From Sphingomonas azotifigens NBRC 15497 (GTDB taxonomy: Bacteria > Pseudomonadota > Alphaproteobacteria > Sphingomonadales > Sphingomonadaceae), in contig NZ_BCTR01000010.1 in NCBI RefSeq assembly GCF_002091475.1, positions 1 through 64,000 on the forward strand: a DNA stretch of 64,000 nt, written 5' to 3'. The translations under genes were made by a program, and so were the position numbers. Below, in pieces: positions 1 to 8,738 of the stretch (positions are counted from its first letter, which is position 1; each line of letters begins with the position of its first letter). The notes under the pieces are model-generated. The model searched no databases. It worked only from the letters and a program-made list of their open reading frames with translations, and was not told the origin of the DNA.

Positions 1-117
1 GCCGCTTGCGGGAGGGGAGCGCTCACCGGCGCGGGATCGTTACATCTTGCGACCTTTTCCGAGTCGACCGACCCGGCGCCCGCGCAATATCCTGCAGCCC
101 GCAGCAGGAGAGCCAGG

Positions 118-1005
118 ATGCGCGCGATCGGATGGGTGGTAGCCGGACTGTTCCTCGCGGGCGCGCCCGTGCTCGCACGGCAGCAGGTGGAGCCGGCAGC
201 GCCCGCTGCTGCTGCGCAAAAGCGCGACCTCGCTTATGGCGCGCGCGCCGCGCAGAAACTCGACTTCTATCTGCCCAGCCACCCGACGACGTCGCCGCCG
301 CCGCTGGTGGTGTTCGTCCATGGCGGCGGCTGGCGGATGGGCAACAAGGAGAACGCGACCGGCACGCCAAAGATCACCCATCTGCGCGATGCCGGCTATG
401 CCTTCGCGACGATCGACTATCGGCTGGTGCCCGAAGCACCGGTGGAACAGCAGGCGGAGGATGTGGCGGCGGCGCTCGGCTGGTTGATCGGCCATGCCCG
501 CGAACTCGGATTCGACCCGCAGCGGGTGGTGCTGATGGGGCACAGCGCCGGCGCGCACCTGGCGGCGCTGGTCGGCACCGATCCCGGCTATCTGGCCAAG
601 GTGGGACTCTCGCCCGATCGGCTGCGGGGCGTGATCCTGCTGGATGGCGCGGCCTATGACGTGCCCGCGCAGCTGGCGCAGGCGGGCCGCTTTATGCAGC
701 CGATCTACCAGCAGGCGTTCGGCAGCGATCCGGCGCGGCAGCGCGCGCTCTCGCCGATCGCGCATGCACAAGCGCCCAATGCGCCGTCCTTCTTCATCCT
801 CCATGTCGATCGGGACGATGGCGCGCGCCAGTCGGAGGCGCTGGCCGCGGCGCTGCGGCAGGCGGGGACGAAGGTGACGCTGCAGGGCTTTGAGGGCCGC
901 GGCCTGCGTGGCCATGTTGCGATGAACCGGAAGCTTGGCGAGGCGGACTATGCCGCCACCGCTGTGGTCGATCGCTGGCTCAGCGCGACGTTCGCGCCGC
1001 GCTGA
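118..1005 (+). CDS. Exported alpha/beta hydrolase (carboxylesterase/lipase type)
   Basis: A 295-residue esterase-like protein. The N-terminus (about residues 1-20) is a hydrophobic signal peptide, so it probably acts in the periplasm or outside the cell. The oxyanion-hole motif HGGGW is followed by the nucleophile elbow GHSAGAH, with Ser143 as the predicted nucleophile. A late Asp (VDRDDGA) and His (RGHVAMN) can complete the triad. This HGGGW/GxSAG pattern is typical of the BD-FAE/hormone-sensitive-lipase-like esterases; the substrate cannot be read from sequence. The ATG is preceded by GGAGAG. It stands alone, converging with the next gene 13 bases downstream. Confidence 0.85.
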   Translation: MRAIGWVVAGLFLAGAPVLARQQVEPAAPAAAAQKRDLAYGARAAQKLDFYLPSHPTTSPPPLVVFVHGGGWRMGNKENATGTPKITHLRDAGYAFATIDYRLVPEAPVEQQAEDVAAALGWLIGHARELGFDPQRVVLMGHSAGAHLAALVGTDPGYLAKVGLSPDRLRGVILLDGAAYDVPAQLAQAGRFMQPIYQQAFGSDPARQRALSPIAHAQAPNAPSFFILHVDRDDGARQSEALAAALRQAGTKVTLQGFEGRGLRGHVAMNRKLGEADYAATAVVDRWLSATFAPR

Positions 1006-1018
1006 GCCGCCAGGATCC

Positions 1019-1675
1019 TCAGCGGATCGGGCAGTTCGGGTCGAGCCGCATGTCGAGATAGCGGTCGACCGAACCCATCAGCTGATCCATCTCGTGCTCG
1101 AAGAAGTGGTTCGCGCCCGGGATGGTGTCGTGGTGGATAGTGATGTGCTTCTGGGTGCGCAGCTTGTCGACCAGCTTCTGCACCGCGCCCGGCGTGACCA
1201 CCTCGTCCTGCTCGCCCTGGATGATGATGCCGGAGCTGGGGCAGGGGGCCAGGAAGGTGAAGTCGAACATGTTCGCCGGCGGCGCGACCGAGATGAAGCC
1301 GCGGATTTCCGGGCGGCGCATCAGCAGCTGCATGCCGATCCAGGCGCCGAAGCCGAAGCCCGCGACCCAGGTGGAAGAGGCCTCGGGGTGGAAGCTCTGC
1401 ACCCAGTCGAGCGCGCTGGCGGCATCCGAAAGCTCGCCGATGCCGTTGTCGAAGGTGCCCTGGCTCTTGCCGACGCCGCGGAAGTTGAAGCGCAGCGTCG
1501 CGAAGCCGCGGCGCTGGAAGGTCTTGTAGAGATCCTGGACGATGCGGTTGTTCATCGTGCCGCCCGCATTGGGGTGCGGGTGGAGGATCATCGCAACCGG
1601 TGCGCGCGGGCGCGGGGCGGGGGCAAAGCGGCCCTCGAGGCGGCCTTCGGGTCCGGGGAAAATGACTTCGGGCAA
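1019..1675 (-). CDS. Cytoplasmic alpha/beta hydrolase
   Basis: A 218-residue small alpha/beta hydrolase without a signal peptide. It carries the HPHPNAGGTMNN segment and an RFNFRGVGKSQG stretch typical of the dienelactone-hydrolase/YpfH-like group often annotated only as alpha/beta hydrolase. The nucleophile position in GFGFGAW lacks the usual serine in the strict GxSxG form, so the elbow is atypical. A late acidic and His pair (GEQDEV, GANHFFEHE) is present. No ATG is available at the conserved N-terminus and the start is read as TTG. It is divergent from the cysteine desulfurase operon; a functional tie to Fe-S assembly is not shown by the sequence. Confidence 0.8.
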   Translation of the reverse strand: MPEVIFPGPEGRLEGRFAPAPRPRAPVAMILHPHPNAGGTMNNRIVQDLYKTFQRRGFATLRFNFRGVGKSQGTFDNGIGELSDAASALDWVQSFHPEASSTWVAGFGFGAWIGMQLLMRRPEIRGFISVAPPANMFDFTFLAPCPSSGIIIQGEQDEVVTPGAVQKLVDKLRTQKHITIHHDTIPGANHFFEHEMDQLMGSVDRYLDMRLDPNCPIR

Positions 1676-1767
1676 GGCGGATCCTGTTCAATAGGGAGAT
1701 GCGCGGTGGAGCGCAGGAACATGGTCGCTATATAGGCAGCGGGTCCCTTCACGCAATTGGAACGCCA

Positions 1768-2838
1768 TTGGCCGCTCGACTCTATCTGGATCACGCCGCG
1801 ACGACCCCGATGCTGCCGCAAGCGGTGGCGGCGGTGGTGGAGGGGATGCAGCGCTGGGCGAACCCGTCGTCACCGCATGGCGACGGGCGTGCGGCACGCG
1901 CCGCGCTGGAGGATGCGCGGCGACGGATCGCCGCTGCCTATGGCTGGGCGCACGAGCTGCTGCTGACCAGCGGTGCAAGCGAATCGCTCGCCATCGCGAT
2001 GCAACGCAGCGTCGTCGAGCGGCGGCTGGTGACCGCCGTGGAGCATGACGCGGTGCTGCGGCTGGGCGAGGGCGCGGGCGTGCTGCCGGTGGCGGCGAAC
2101 GGCCTGCTGGAACTCGATGCCCTCACCGTAGCGCTGCAGGGCGAAGGCAGGGTGCTGGTCTGCGTGCAATGGGCGAACAGCGAGACCGGGGTGCGCCAGC
2201 CGATCGCGGCGATCGCCGGCATCGTGCACGGCGCGGGCGGGTTGTTGCTGGTCGATGCCGCGCAGATGCCCGCGCATGCCGATGCCGAGGTGCTGCGCCA
2301 TGCCGATCTGGTGGCGGTCTCGGCGCACAAACGCGGCGGCCCGCCAGGGATCGGCGCGCTGCTGGTCCGCGATCTCGGTCTCTTGCTGCCGACCGGCGGG
2401 CAGGAAAAGGGCTATCGTGCGGGCACGGAGAACCTGCCCGGCGCGCTCGGCTATGCGGCTGCGGTCGGGGTACCGGAGGATCTTGCAAAGATGCACCGGC
2501 TGCGCGCGCGGCTGGAGGCGGCGATCGTGGAGGCCGGCGGCGATGTCGTGGGCGCCGAGAGCCCGCGCAGTCCGCTGATCGGCGCCTATCGGATGCCGGG
2601 TGTCTCGTCGGCGGCGCAACTGATCCGCTTCGATCTGGCGGGCGTGGCGGTGTCGGCGGGGAGTGCCTGCTCCTCGGGCAGCATGCGGCCCAGCCATGTG
2701 CTGACCGCGATGGGCTGGGCCGAACCGGCGCTGCGCGAAGTCGTCCGGGTAAGCTTCGGGCGGGGCACCACCGAGGCCGATGTCGATCGCTTCGCCGAGT
2801 TGTGGCGGGCGACCTTTGCCGAGGCGCGGGCGGCATGA
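1768..2838 (+). CDS. Cysteine desulfurase-like class V aminotransferase (first copy)
   Basis: A NifS/IscS-type PLP enzyme of about 356 residues that would mobilise sulfur from cysteine as an enzyme persulfide. The N-terminal YLDHAATTP motif is clear. The PLP lysine is K188 in SAHKRGG, and the active-site cysteine is C301 in SAGSACSSG. The start is read as TTG at the conserved N-terminus; an ATG at 1699 would add 23 non-conserved residues. Its stop overlaps the next start by four bases (ATGA), indicating translational coupling with the second desulfurase. It is shorter than E. coli IscS (about 400 aa), so it may be a specialised or heteromeric partner. Confidence 0.9.
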   Translation: MAARLYLDHAATTPMLPQAVAAVVEGMQRWANPSSPHGDGRAARAALEDARRRIAAAYGWAHELLLTSGASESLAIAMQRSVVERRLVTAVEHDAVLRLGEGAGVLPVAANGLLELDALTVALQGEGRVLVCVQWANSETGVRQPIAAIAGIVHGAGGLLLVDAAQMPAHADAEVLRHADLVAVSAHKRGGPPGIGALLVRDLGLLLPTGGQEKGYRAGTENLPGALGYAAAVGVPEDLAKMHRLRARLEAAIVEAGGDVVGAESPRSPLIGAYRMPGVSSAAQLIRFDLAGVAVSAGSACSSGSMRPSHVLTAMGWAEPALREVVRVSFGRGTTEADVDRFAELWRATFAEARAA

Positions 2839-4043
2839 TCTATCTCGACTATCAGGCGACGACGCCGCTCGCCCCCGAGGCGCTGTCCGCGATGCTGCCC
2901 TGGCTGGAATCGCAGCACGCCAATCCGCATTCGCCGCATGCGCCGGGCCGCGCCGCCAAGGCGGCGGTGGAAGTGGCGCGGGCGCAGGTGGCGGCGCTGC
3001 TGCCGGCAGGGGGCACGCTCGCCTTCACCAGCGGTGCCACCGAAGCGCTCAACTGGGCGATCAAGGGCACGACGGGGCCGATCGTCACGCTGGCAACCGA
3101 GCATGCGGCGGTGCTCGATACGGTCGCGGCGACCGGTCGGCCGATAACGGTGCTGCCGGTGGGGCCGGACGGGCTCGTCGACCTGGCAGGGGCCCGGGCG
3201 GCAATCGTGCCGGGCACGGGGCTGGTCGCCGCGATGCTGGTCAACAACGAGATCGGAGTGATCCAGCCCGTCGCGGAACTGGCGGAACTCGCCCATGCGG
3301 CCGGTGCCCTGTTCCTGTGCGACGCCGTGCAGGGCTATGGCCGGGTGCCGATCCCGGCGAATTGCGACCTGGTGGCGATCTCCGCCCACAAGATCCATGG
3401 GCCCAAAGGCATCGGTGCGCTGTGGGTGCGGGACGGGGTGACGCTGGCGCCGCTGCTGCATGGCGGGGGGCAGGAGGCGCCTGGGCGATCCGGGACGCTC
3501 TCGCCGGCGCTGTGCGCGGGGTTCGGGGCAGCGGCGAAGGTCGCGGCCGTGCGGGCAGAGGTGGACGCGAGTCATGTCAGCAGGTTGTTCGCGCTGGCGT
3601 CAGAGCGACTCCAACTATCCCCCCTCCCGCCTGCGGGAGGGGATGGGGGAGGGTGCGATGTGGAGGTTCTATCTTCCACGCAACCGCCTGCTACCCTCAC
3701 TCACCCTCCCCTAGCCCCTCCCGCAGGCGGGAGGGGAACAAGAGGTTGGCAGCTCAACGGCTCCGCCACCCACCGCTACTACGGCAATCTCAACCTCCGC
3801 CGGGACGGTCTCGACGTCGCCCGGCTGATGTCCGACCTGCGCGACATCGCCTTTTCCGCCGGCTCCGCCTGTGCCAGCGGCTCCGGCCGGCCGAGCCATG
3901 TGCTGCGCGCGCTGGGCCTTTCGGACGCTGCCGCGCGTTCGAGCATTCGTATCGGCTTCGGCCGCATGACCACCGAGGAGGAATTGATGACCGCACTCGA
4001 CCGTATCTGCGCCGCCGCCGACGCCCAGCGGGTCGCCGCATGA
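2835..4043 (+). CDS. Cysteine desulfurase (second copy) with an in-frame palindromic insertion
   Basis: A 402-residue NifS/IscS-family desulfurase. Visible are YLDYQATTP at the N-terminus, PLP lysine K186 in SAHKIHGPKG, and catalytic C346 in SAGSACASGSGRPSHVL. Residues about 262-301, between the PLP lysine and the catalytic-cysteine loop, are not protein-like. They are encoded by a composite palindrome (3620-3736) and rich in Pro, Gly, Ser and Thr. Family sequence resumes at QLNGSATHRYYGNLN. The frame stays open throughout, so the enzyme probably tolerates the insert as a surface loop. It overlaps the upstream desulfurase and the downstream ferredoxin by four bases each, forming a three-gene Fe-S operon. 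Confidence 0.92.
   Translation: MIYLDYQATTPLAPEALSAMLPWLESQHANPHSPHAPGRAAKAAVEVARAQVAALLPAGGTLAFTSGATEALNWAIKGTTGPIVTLATEHAAVLDTVAATGRPITVLPVGPDGLVDLAGARAAIVPGTGLVAAMLVNNEIGVIQPVAELAELAHAAGALFLCDAVQGYGRVPIPANCDLVAISAHKIHGPKGIGALWVRDGVTLAPLLHGGGQEAPGRSGTLSPALCAGFGAAAKVAAVRAEVDASHVSRLFALASERLQLSPLPPAGGDGGGCDVEVLSSTQPPATLTHPPLAPPAGGRGTRGWQLNGSATHRYYGNLNLRRDGLDVARLMSDLRDIAFSAGSACASGSGRPSHVLRALGLSDAAARSSIRIGFGRMTTEEELMTALDRICAAADAQRVAA
3620..3736. repeat. Composite palindromic element inserted in frame in a cysteine desulfurase gene
   Basis: Two REP-like hairpins in inverted orientation. The left arm is CCCCTCCCGC-CT-GCGGGAGGGG (3620-3642) followed by ATGGGGGAGGGTG. The right arm is CACCCTCCCCTAG followed by CCCCTCCCGC-AG-GCGGGAGGGG (3715-3736). 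The spacer holds a small GTGGA/TCCAC hairpin (3660-3679). The reading frame crosses it without a stop. Related copies are at 52405 and 53750. Confidence 0.9.
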
Positions 4044-4372
4044 TCCGGGTACGGTTCGAGGCGGCGGGCGGTGCGGTGCTGGACGTCGAGGCGCCGCCCG
4101 GTGCGCGGCTGCTCGAAGTCGCGCAGAATGCCGGTCAGCCGCTGGAGGGCACGTGCGAGGGCCAGATGGCCTGCTCGACCTGCCATGTGATCATCGCACC
4201 CGAGGATTTCGGGCGCTTGCCGGCAGCGAGCGAGGAGGAAGAGGACATGCTCGACCTCGCCATCGGTGCGGTACGCACCAGTCGGCTCGCCTGCCAGATC
4301 GTGCTTACCGATGCGCTCGACGGGTTGACGGTGCGGATGCCCGCGGCGCACCGCGACATGCAGGGACGATGA
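4040..4372 (+). CDS. [2Fe-2S] ferredoxin, adrenodoxin/Isc type
   Basis: A 110-residue ferredoxin that would carry electrons, most likely for Fe-S cluster assembly given its two cysteine desulfurase neighbours. The cluster ligands follow the adrenodoxin pattern C-x5-C-x2-C in CEGQMACSTC, with the fourth Cys in RLACQIVL. The acidic stretch EEEEDMLD matches the partner-binding helix of this class. Start and upstream stop overlap as ATGA. Length is normal for E. coli Fdx-like proteins. Confidence 0.93.
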   Translation: MIRVRFEAAGGAVLDVEAPPGARLLEVAQNAGQPLEGTCEGQMACSTCHVIIAPEDFGRLPAASEEEEDMLDLAIGAVRTSRLACQIVLTDALDGLTVRMPAAHRDMQGR

Positions 4373-4375
4373 CGC

Positions 4376-4573
4376 CTACCAGTGGCAGCGCGGGTCGCGG
4401 TCGTTCAGCTTGGCGAGCAGCACCGCCATGTCCTGCGGCAGCCCTTGGTCGCGCGCATAGGCATTGGCGATCGCGCGACCGATGCCGTCGCACGCACGCG
4501 GCCCCTCGACGCGATAGGGGGTCATCGCGCTGGCCTCTGGGGCCTTGGAGGGTGCCGTCTGAACCACGGTCAC
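4376..4573 (-). CDS. Small hypothetical protein
   Basis: A possible 65-residue protein starting at GTG, or 49 residues from the internal ATG at MTPYRVEG. It ends three bases after the convergent ferredoxin stop, a spacing that favours a real gene over a chance frame. The product has no signal peptide or membrane segment and contains a mixed, protein-like composition (GIGRAIANAYARDQG). I do not recognise a family. It is divergent from glnE, with only about 80 bases between the two starts. Confidence 0.5.
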   Translation of the reverse strand: MTVVQTAPSKAPEASAMTPYRVEGPRACDGIGRAIANAYARDQGLPQDMAVLLAKLNDRDPRCHW

Positions 4574-4655
4574 AAAACAGTTATATGGAGCATTCGTTGC
4601 CTGCGATTCTTGCGGTTGATCGCAGCTGTGCGATTTTTGGACGCGCGGCGAACCG

Positions 4656-7331
4656 GTGATCTCCGCCTCCCTTCCCGATGCGATCGAGCGGATCGCCGCG
4701 CATTCGCCCTTCCTCGGCCTGGTGCTGGGGCGCGAGCACGATCTTGCGGCGGACCCCGCGGCGGCACTGGCGGATCCGCTCGCCGTGTCGCGTGCGCCAA
4801 CCGCCGCGATGCCGGTGGCGCAGGCGCTGCGCGTGCAGCGGCGGCGGCTGGCGCTGATCGCGGCGATCGGTGACCTTTCCGGCGCCTATGATTTCGGGCG
4901 CACCGCCCGGCTGCTGAGCGACTTTGCCGATGCCGCGCTCGATCGCGCGATCATCGCGGCGATTCGCGAGCGCACGCCCGAGGCGGAGCCGTGCGGCTTT
5001 GCGGCGATCGCGCTCGGCAAGCAGGGCAGCCGCGAGCTCAACTATTCGTCCGACATCGACCCGATCCTGATCTTCGATCCCGCGACGCTGCCCTGCCGCC
5101 CGCGCGAGGTGCCCGAGGAGGCGGCGGTGCGGATCGGGCGGCGAGTGCTCGAAATCCTCCAGGCGCGCGACGGCGACGGCTATGTGCTGCGCGTCGACCT
5201 GCGGCTGCGACCCTCGCCCGAGGTGACGCCGATCGCGCTGCCGGTGGAGGCGGCGATCAGCTATTACGAGAGCCAGGCGCTGCCCTGGGAGCGCGCCGCC
5301 TTCATCCGTGCGCGCGCAGTGGGCGGCGATACCGCGCTGGGCCAGCGCTTCCTCGATGCGATCCGGCCCTTCGTGTGGCGCCGCGCGCTCGACTATGGCA
5401 CGATCCGCGAGATCCAGGACATCTCGCGCCGCATCCGCGACCATCACCACCAGGGCCAGCGCTTCGGTGCTGGCTATGACCTCAAGCGGGGCAGGGGTGG
5501 CATTCGCGAGGTGGAGTTCTTCGCGCAGATCCACCAGTTGATCCATGGCGGCCGCGATCCGGCCCTGCGTGCGCCTGCTACCCGCGATGCGCTGGCGGCG
5601 CTGGCCGCGGCGGGGCGTATCGATGCGGGCGAGGCGGCGGCGCTCGACGAGGCTTATGTGCTGCTCCGCACGATCGAGCATCGGCTGCAGATGGTCGACG
5701 ATCGCCAGACCCACACGCTGCCGAGCGATCCGGCCGCGCTGGACAATGTCGCACGGCTGCACGGGGTGGCGGACGGCGCGGCGCTGATCGCGCTGCTCCA
5801 GCCGCATGTCGAACGGGTCGGGCGGATCTATGACGCGCTGGCCGAAGCCGGCGGCAGCGGGCTGCCGAGCGACCCCGATCTGCTCGGCGAGCGCCTCGGC
5901 GCGGCGGGCTTTCCCGATGCCGATATCGCGCGGCGCGTGGTCGAGGGCTGGCGCGGCGCCACCTATCCGGCGCTGCGCAGCCCGGCGGCGCAGAGCGCGC
6001 TGGAGGCGGTGTTGCCGACGCTGATGGCGGGTTTTGGCGGCGCGCCCGATCCGCAGCATGCGATCACCCGCTTCGATGCCATGCTCAAGCGGCTGCCGAG
6101 CGCGGTCAACATCTTCCGCCTGCTCGAAGCCCAGCCGGCGCTCACCCGGCTGCTGAGCGCGATCCTCAGCCATGCGCCGACGCTCGCCGAGCAACTGGGG
6201 CGCCGCGCCGAATTGCTCGACGGACTGATCGATGCCAGCGCACTGGCGCCGGTGGGCGAGGTGCCCGAACTGATCGCCGCGATGGCGGTCGAGGAACGCG
6301 GTGCCGACTATCAGTGGCGGCTCGAACATGTCCGCCGCATCGTCAACGAGAAGCGGTTCGCGCTGGGCGCGCAGATCGTCGCCGGGGCGAGCGATCCGCT
6401 CGACGTCTCGGCCGGCTATGCCCGGGTGGCGGAAGCGGCGATCGAGGTGCTGGCCGCCGCCACCGTCGCGGAATTCGCCAGCCAGCATGGGACGGTGCCC
6501 GGCAGCGAGCTGGTGATCCTGGCGCTCGGGCGGATGGGTGGCGGTGCGCTCACCCATGCCTCGGACCTCGACCTGATCTATCTGTTTACCGGCGATTATG
6601 CCGCCGAATCCGACGGGCGCCGGCCGCTGGGCGCGGTGACCTATTACAATCGGCTGGCGCAGCGGGTGACCGCGGCGCTCTCCGTGCCGACCGCAGCGGG
6701 GCCGCTCTACGAGGTCGACACGCGGCTGCGCCCCTCGGGCACGCAGGGGCCGCTGTCGGTGTCGCTCGACGGTTTCGCCGCCTATCAGGAAAAGGATGCC
6801 TGGACCTGGGAGCATATGGCGCTCACCCGAGCCCGGCCGGTGTTCGGCTCCCCGGCGGCGCGGGCGGCAGTGCAGGCGATCATCGACCGGGTGCTGCACG
6901 GTGCCCGGCCCGAGCGCGACATCCTTGCCGACGCGCGCAAGATGCGGGCGGAGATGGCCACCCACAAGCCGCCGGCGGGCCCGCTCGACGCCAAGCTGCT
7001 CGACGGCGGGCTGGTCGACTTGGAGTTCGCGGTCCACGTCCAGCAGCTCTGCCATCGTACCGGCTTCGATCCGCGCCTCGGCCGCGCGATCGACGCGCTG
7101 GTGGGGCAGGGGCTGATGCCGCCCGGGCTGCGCGCCGCGCACGATTTCCTGACGCGATTGCTGGTGACGCTGCGGCTGGTCGCTCCCGATGCCCAGCCGC
7201 CCGGCGAGCGCACCCGCGCGCTGATCGCCCGCGCGCTGGGCCTGCCCGATTGGGAAGCGGTGGTTGCGACGCTGGACGCAACGCGGCAGGAGGTGCGGCA
7301 ATGCTGGGCCGACATCCAGGCCCGCGGCTGA
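4656..7331 (+). CDS. glnE: Bifunctional glutamine synthetase adenylyltransferase/deadenylylase
   Basis: An 891-residue GlnE, which attaches AMP to and removes it from glutamine synthetase in response to PII, tuning nitrogen assimilation. Two nucleotidyltransferase domains are visible. The first has LGKQGSRELNYSSDIDPILI with metal-binding Asp133 and Asp135 (deadenylylase half). The second has LGRMGGGALTHASDLDLIYL with Asp637 and Asp639 (adenylylase half). Each is followed by a helical PII-UR/GlnD-associated-type domain. Length fits the family (about 900-950). The GTG start at 4656 is the only one near the expected N-terminus. The peroxiredoxin gene follows after 13 bases and is probably cotranscribed. 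Confidence 0.96.
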   Translation: MISASLPDAIERIAAHSPFLGLVLGREHDLAADPAAALADPLAVSRAPTAAMPVAQALRVQRRRLALIAAIGDLSGAYDFGRTARLLSDFADAALDRAIIAAIRERTPEAEPCGFAAIALGKQGSRELNYSSDIDPILIFDPATLPCRPREVPEEAAVRIGRRVLEILQARDGDGYVLRVDLRLRPSPEVTPIALPVEAAISYYESQALPWERAAFIRARAVGGDTALGQRFLDAIRPFVWRRALDYGTIREIQDISRRIRDHHHQGQRFGAGYDLKRGRGGIREVEFFAQIHQLIHGGRDPALRAPATRDALAALAAAGRIDAGEAAALDEAYVLLRTIEHRLQMVDDRQTHTLPSDPAALDNVARLHGVADGAALIALLQPHVERVGRIYDALAEAGGSGLPSDPDLLGERLGAAGFPDADIARRVVEGWRGATYPALRSPAAQSALEAVLPTLMAGFGGAPDPQHAITRFDAMLKRLPSAVNIFRLLEAQPALTRLLSAILSHAPTLAEQLGRRAELLDGLIDASALAPVGEVPELIAAMAVEERGADYQWRLEHVRRIVNEKRFALGAQIVAGASDPLDVSAGYARVAEAAIEVLAAATVAEFASQHGTVPGSELVILALGRMGGGALTHASDLDLIYLFTGDYAAESDGRRPLGAVTYYNRLAQRVTAALSVPTAAGPLYEVDTRLRPSGTQGPLSVSLDGFAAYQEKDAWTWEHMALTRARPVFGSPAARAAVQAIIDRVLHGARPERDILADARKMRAEMATHKPPAGPLDAKLLDGGLVDLEFAVHVQQLCHRTGFDPRLGRAIDALVGQGLMPPGLRAAHDFLTRLLVTLRLVAPDAQPPGERTRALIARALGLPDWEAVVATLDATRQEVRQCWADIQARG

Positions 7332-7344
7332 CGGAGACCAGGCA

Positions 7345-7815
7345 ATGAGCATCGAACAGGGCGACGCGCTCCCCAAGGGCGCGCTGGTGGCGGCGGACGG
7401 CAGCGCGATCGCACTGCCCGACTGGGGCGTTGGCGCGCCGTTCGTCCTCTATTTCTATCCCAAGGACGATACCTCGGGCTGCACGCGCGAGGCACAGGAC
7501 TTCACCGCGGTGATGCCGGATTTCGCCGCGCTCGGCGTGAAGGTCCTCGGCATTTCCAAGGATCCGCCCGCCAAGCACCAGAAGTTCACCGCCAAGTACG
7601 ACCTCACCGTCCCACTCGCGACGGACGAGGACGGCGCACTGATGGAGGCGCTGGGCGTGTGGGTCGAGAAGTCGATGTACGGCAAGAAATATATGGGCAT
7701 CGAGCGCTCGACCTTCCTGTTCGATGCGTCGGGTACGCTGGTGCGCGTCTGGCGCAAGGTGAAGGTGCCCGGTCACGCGGCCGAGGTGCTGGCCGCGGCA
7801 AAGGCGCTCGGGTGA
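7345..7815 (+). CDS. bcp: Thioredoxin-dependent peroxiredoxin, Bcp/PrxQ family
   Basis: A 156-residue cytoplasmic peroxiredoxin reducing H2O2 and organic hydroperoxides. The active-site motif YPKDDTSGCTREAQDF contains the peroxidatic Cys46. The resolving cysteine found five residues later in classical 2-Cys Bcp is replaced (CTREAQ), and no other cysteine is present, so it should work as a 1-Cys enzyme needing an external thiol. It starts 13 bases after glnE, and its stop overlaps the GTG start of the DUF455 gene. Confidence 0.93.
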   Translation: MSIEQGDALPKGALVAADGSAIALPDWGVGAPFVLYFYPKDDTSGCTREAQDFTAVMPDFAALGVKVLGISKDPPAKHQKFTAKYDLTVPLATDEDGALMEALGVWVEKSMYGKKYMGIERSTFLFDASGTLVRVWRKVKVPGHAAEVLAAAKALG

Positions 7816-8615
7816 CCGAAGCCCGCAGTGTGGGCGCGGCGGTGCGGGCGGTGCTCGACGCCGCCGACCCGACCGACAAGGTGATGCAGGCCCGCGCCGC
7901 CGCGCGCAACTGGCGGCTGGGGCGGCTCGACTTCCGCTTCGACGTCGCCATGCCGGATCGTCCTGCGCGGCCGGATGTGCCCGAACTGCTGCCGCCCAAC
8001 CGAATGCCCAAGCGCGGGCGGGGCGGTTCGGAACGTGGGCGGATCGCGCTGATCCATGCGCTCGCCCATATCGAATTCGTCGCGATCGACCTCGCCTTCG
8101 ACCTTATCGGCCGTTTCGGCGGGCAATTCCCGCGCGGCTTCACCGACGACTGGATGCGCGTCGGCGCCGACGAGGCGATGCATTTCGCGCTGCTTGACCG
8201 GCGGCTGCGCAGCCTCGGCAGCCACTATGGCGCGCTGCCCGCGCATGACGGGCTGTGGGATGCGGCGAGCGAAACCGCGCATGATGCCAAGGCGCGTCTC
8301 GCGATCGTGCCGATGGTGTTGGAGGCACGCGGACTGGACGTCACCCCGGCGACGATCGAGCGGTTCGAAGCGGCCGGCGACGCGGTCACCGCCCGTATCC
8401 TGATGCGCATCGTGACCGATGAAGTACGCCATGTAAGGGCTGGTACGGAGTGGTTTGAGTCGGCCTGCAAGGCGGCTGATTGCGTGCCCGAAACGACTTG
8501 GCAAGCTTTGGTCCGTACCCATTTCCGTGGGGCCGTTAAGCCTCCGTTCAACGACTCGGCGCGCGAGTCAGCCGGTCTGACGCGGGAATACTACCAAGCG
8601 CTTGCCGCGGGCTGA
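7812..8615 (+). CDS. DUF455 ferritin-like protein
   Basis: A 267-residue protein of the DUF455 family, which adopts a ferritin-like four-helix fold. Candidate di-metal ligands are visible in sequence order: HALAHIEFVAIDLA, GADEAMHF, VLEARGLD and VTDEVRHV. The role of the family is unsettled; some relatives are linked to oxidative metabolism or tRNA modification. The GTG start overlaps the peroxiredoxin stop (GTGA), which suggests coupling with peroxide defence. The last 50 codons use noticeably fewer G/C third positions than the rest. Confidence 0.85.
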   Translation: MTEARSVGAAVRAVLDAADPTDKVMQARAAARNWRLGRLDFRFDVAMPDRPARPDVPELLPPNRMPKRGRGGSERGRIALIHALAHIEFVAIDLAFDLIGRFGGQFPRGFTDDWMRVGADEAMHFALLDRRLRSLGSHYGALPAHDGLWDAASETAHDAKARLAIVPMVLEARGLDVTPATIERFEAAGDAVTARILMRIVTDEVRHVRAGTEWFESACKAADCVPETTWQALVRTHFRGAVKPPFNDSARESAGLTREYYQALAAG

Positions 8616-8738
8616 TTATCCTCCAAAAGAGTCCCCAAGCGGGACGGCGAGGTCAGGGGCTGCCCAATCCGTCCGCATCATCCTGAAGTGAAACGCCGGG
8701 TCGCACGGTGCTCGCTTCCATGAATGCGCCGGGGACTC

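Noticed and set aside
1..18. G-rich fragment CCGCTTGCGGGAGGGG at the window edge resembling half of the CCCTCCCGC hairpin.
   Set aside because: Only four base pairs remain and the base at position 1 breaks the palindrome, so a truncated element cannot be claimed.
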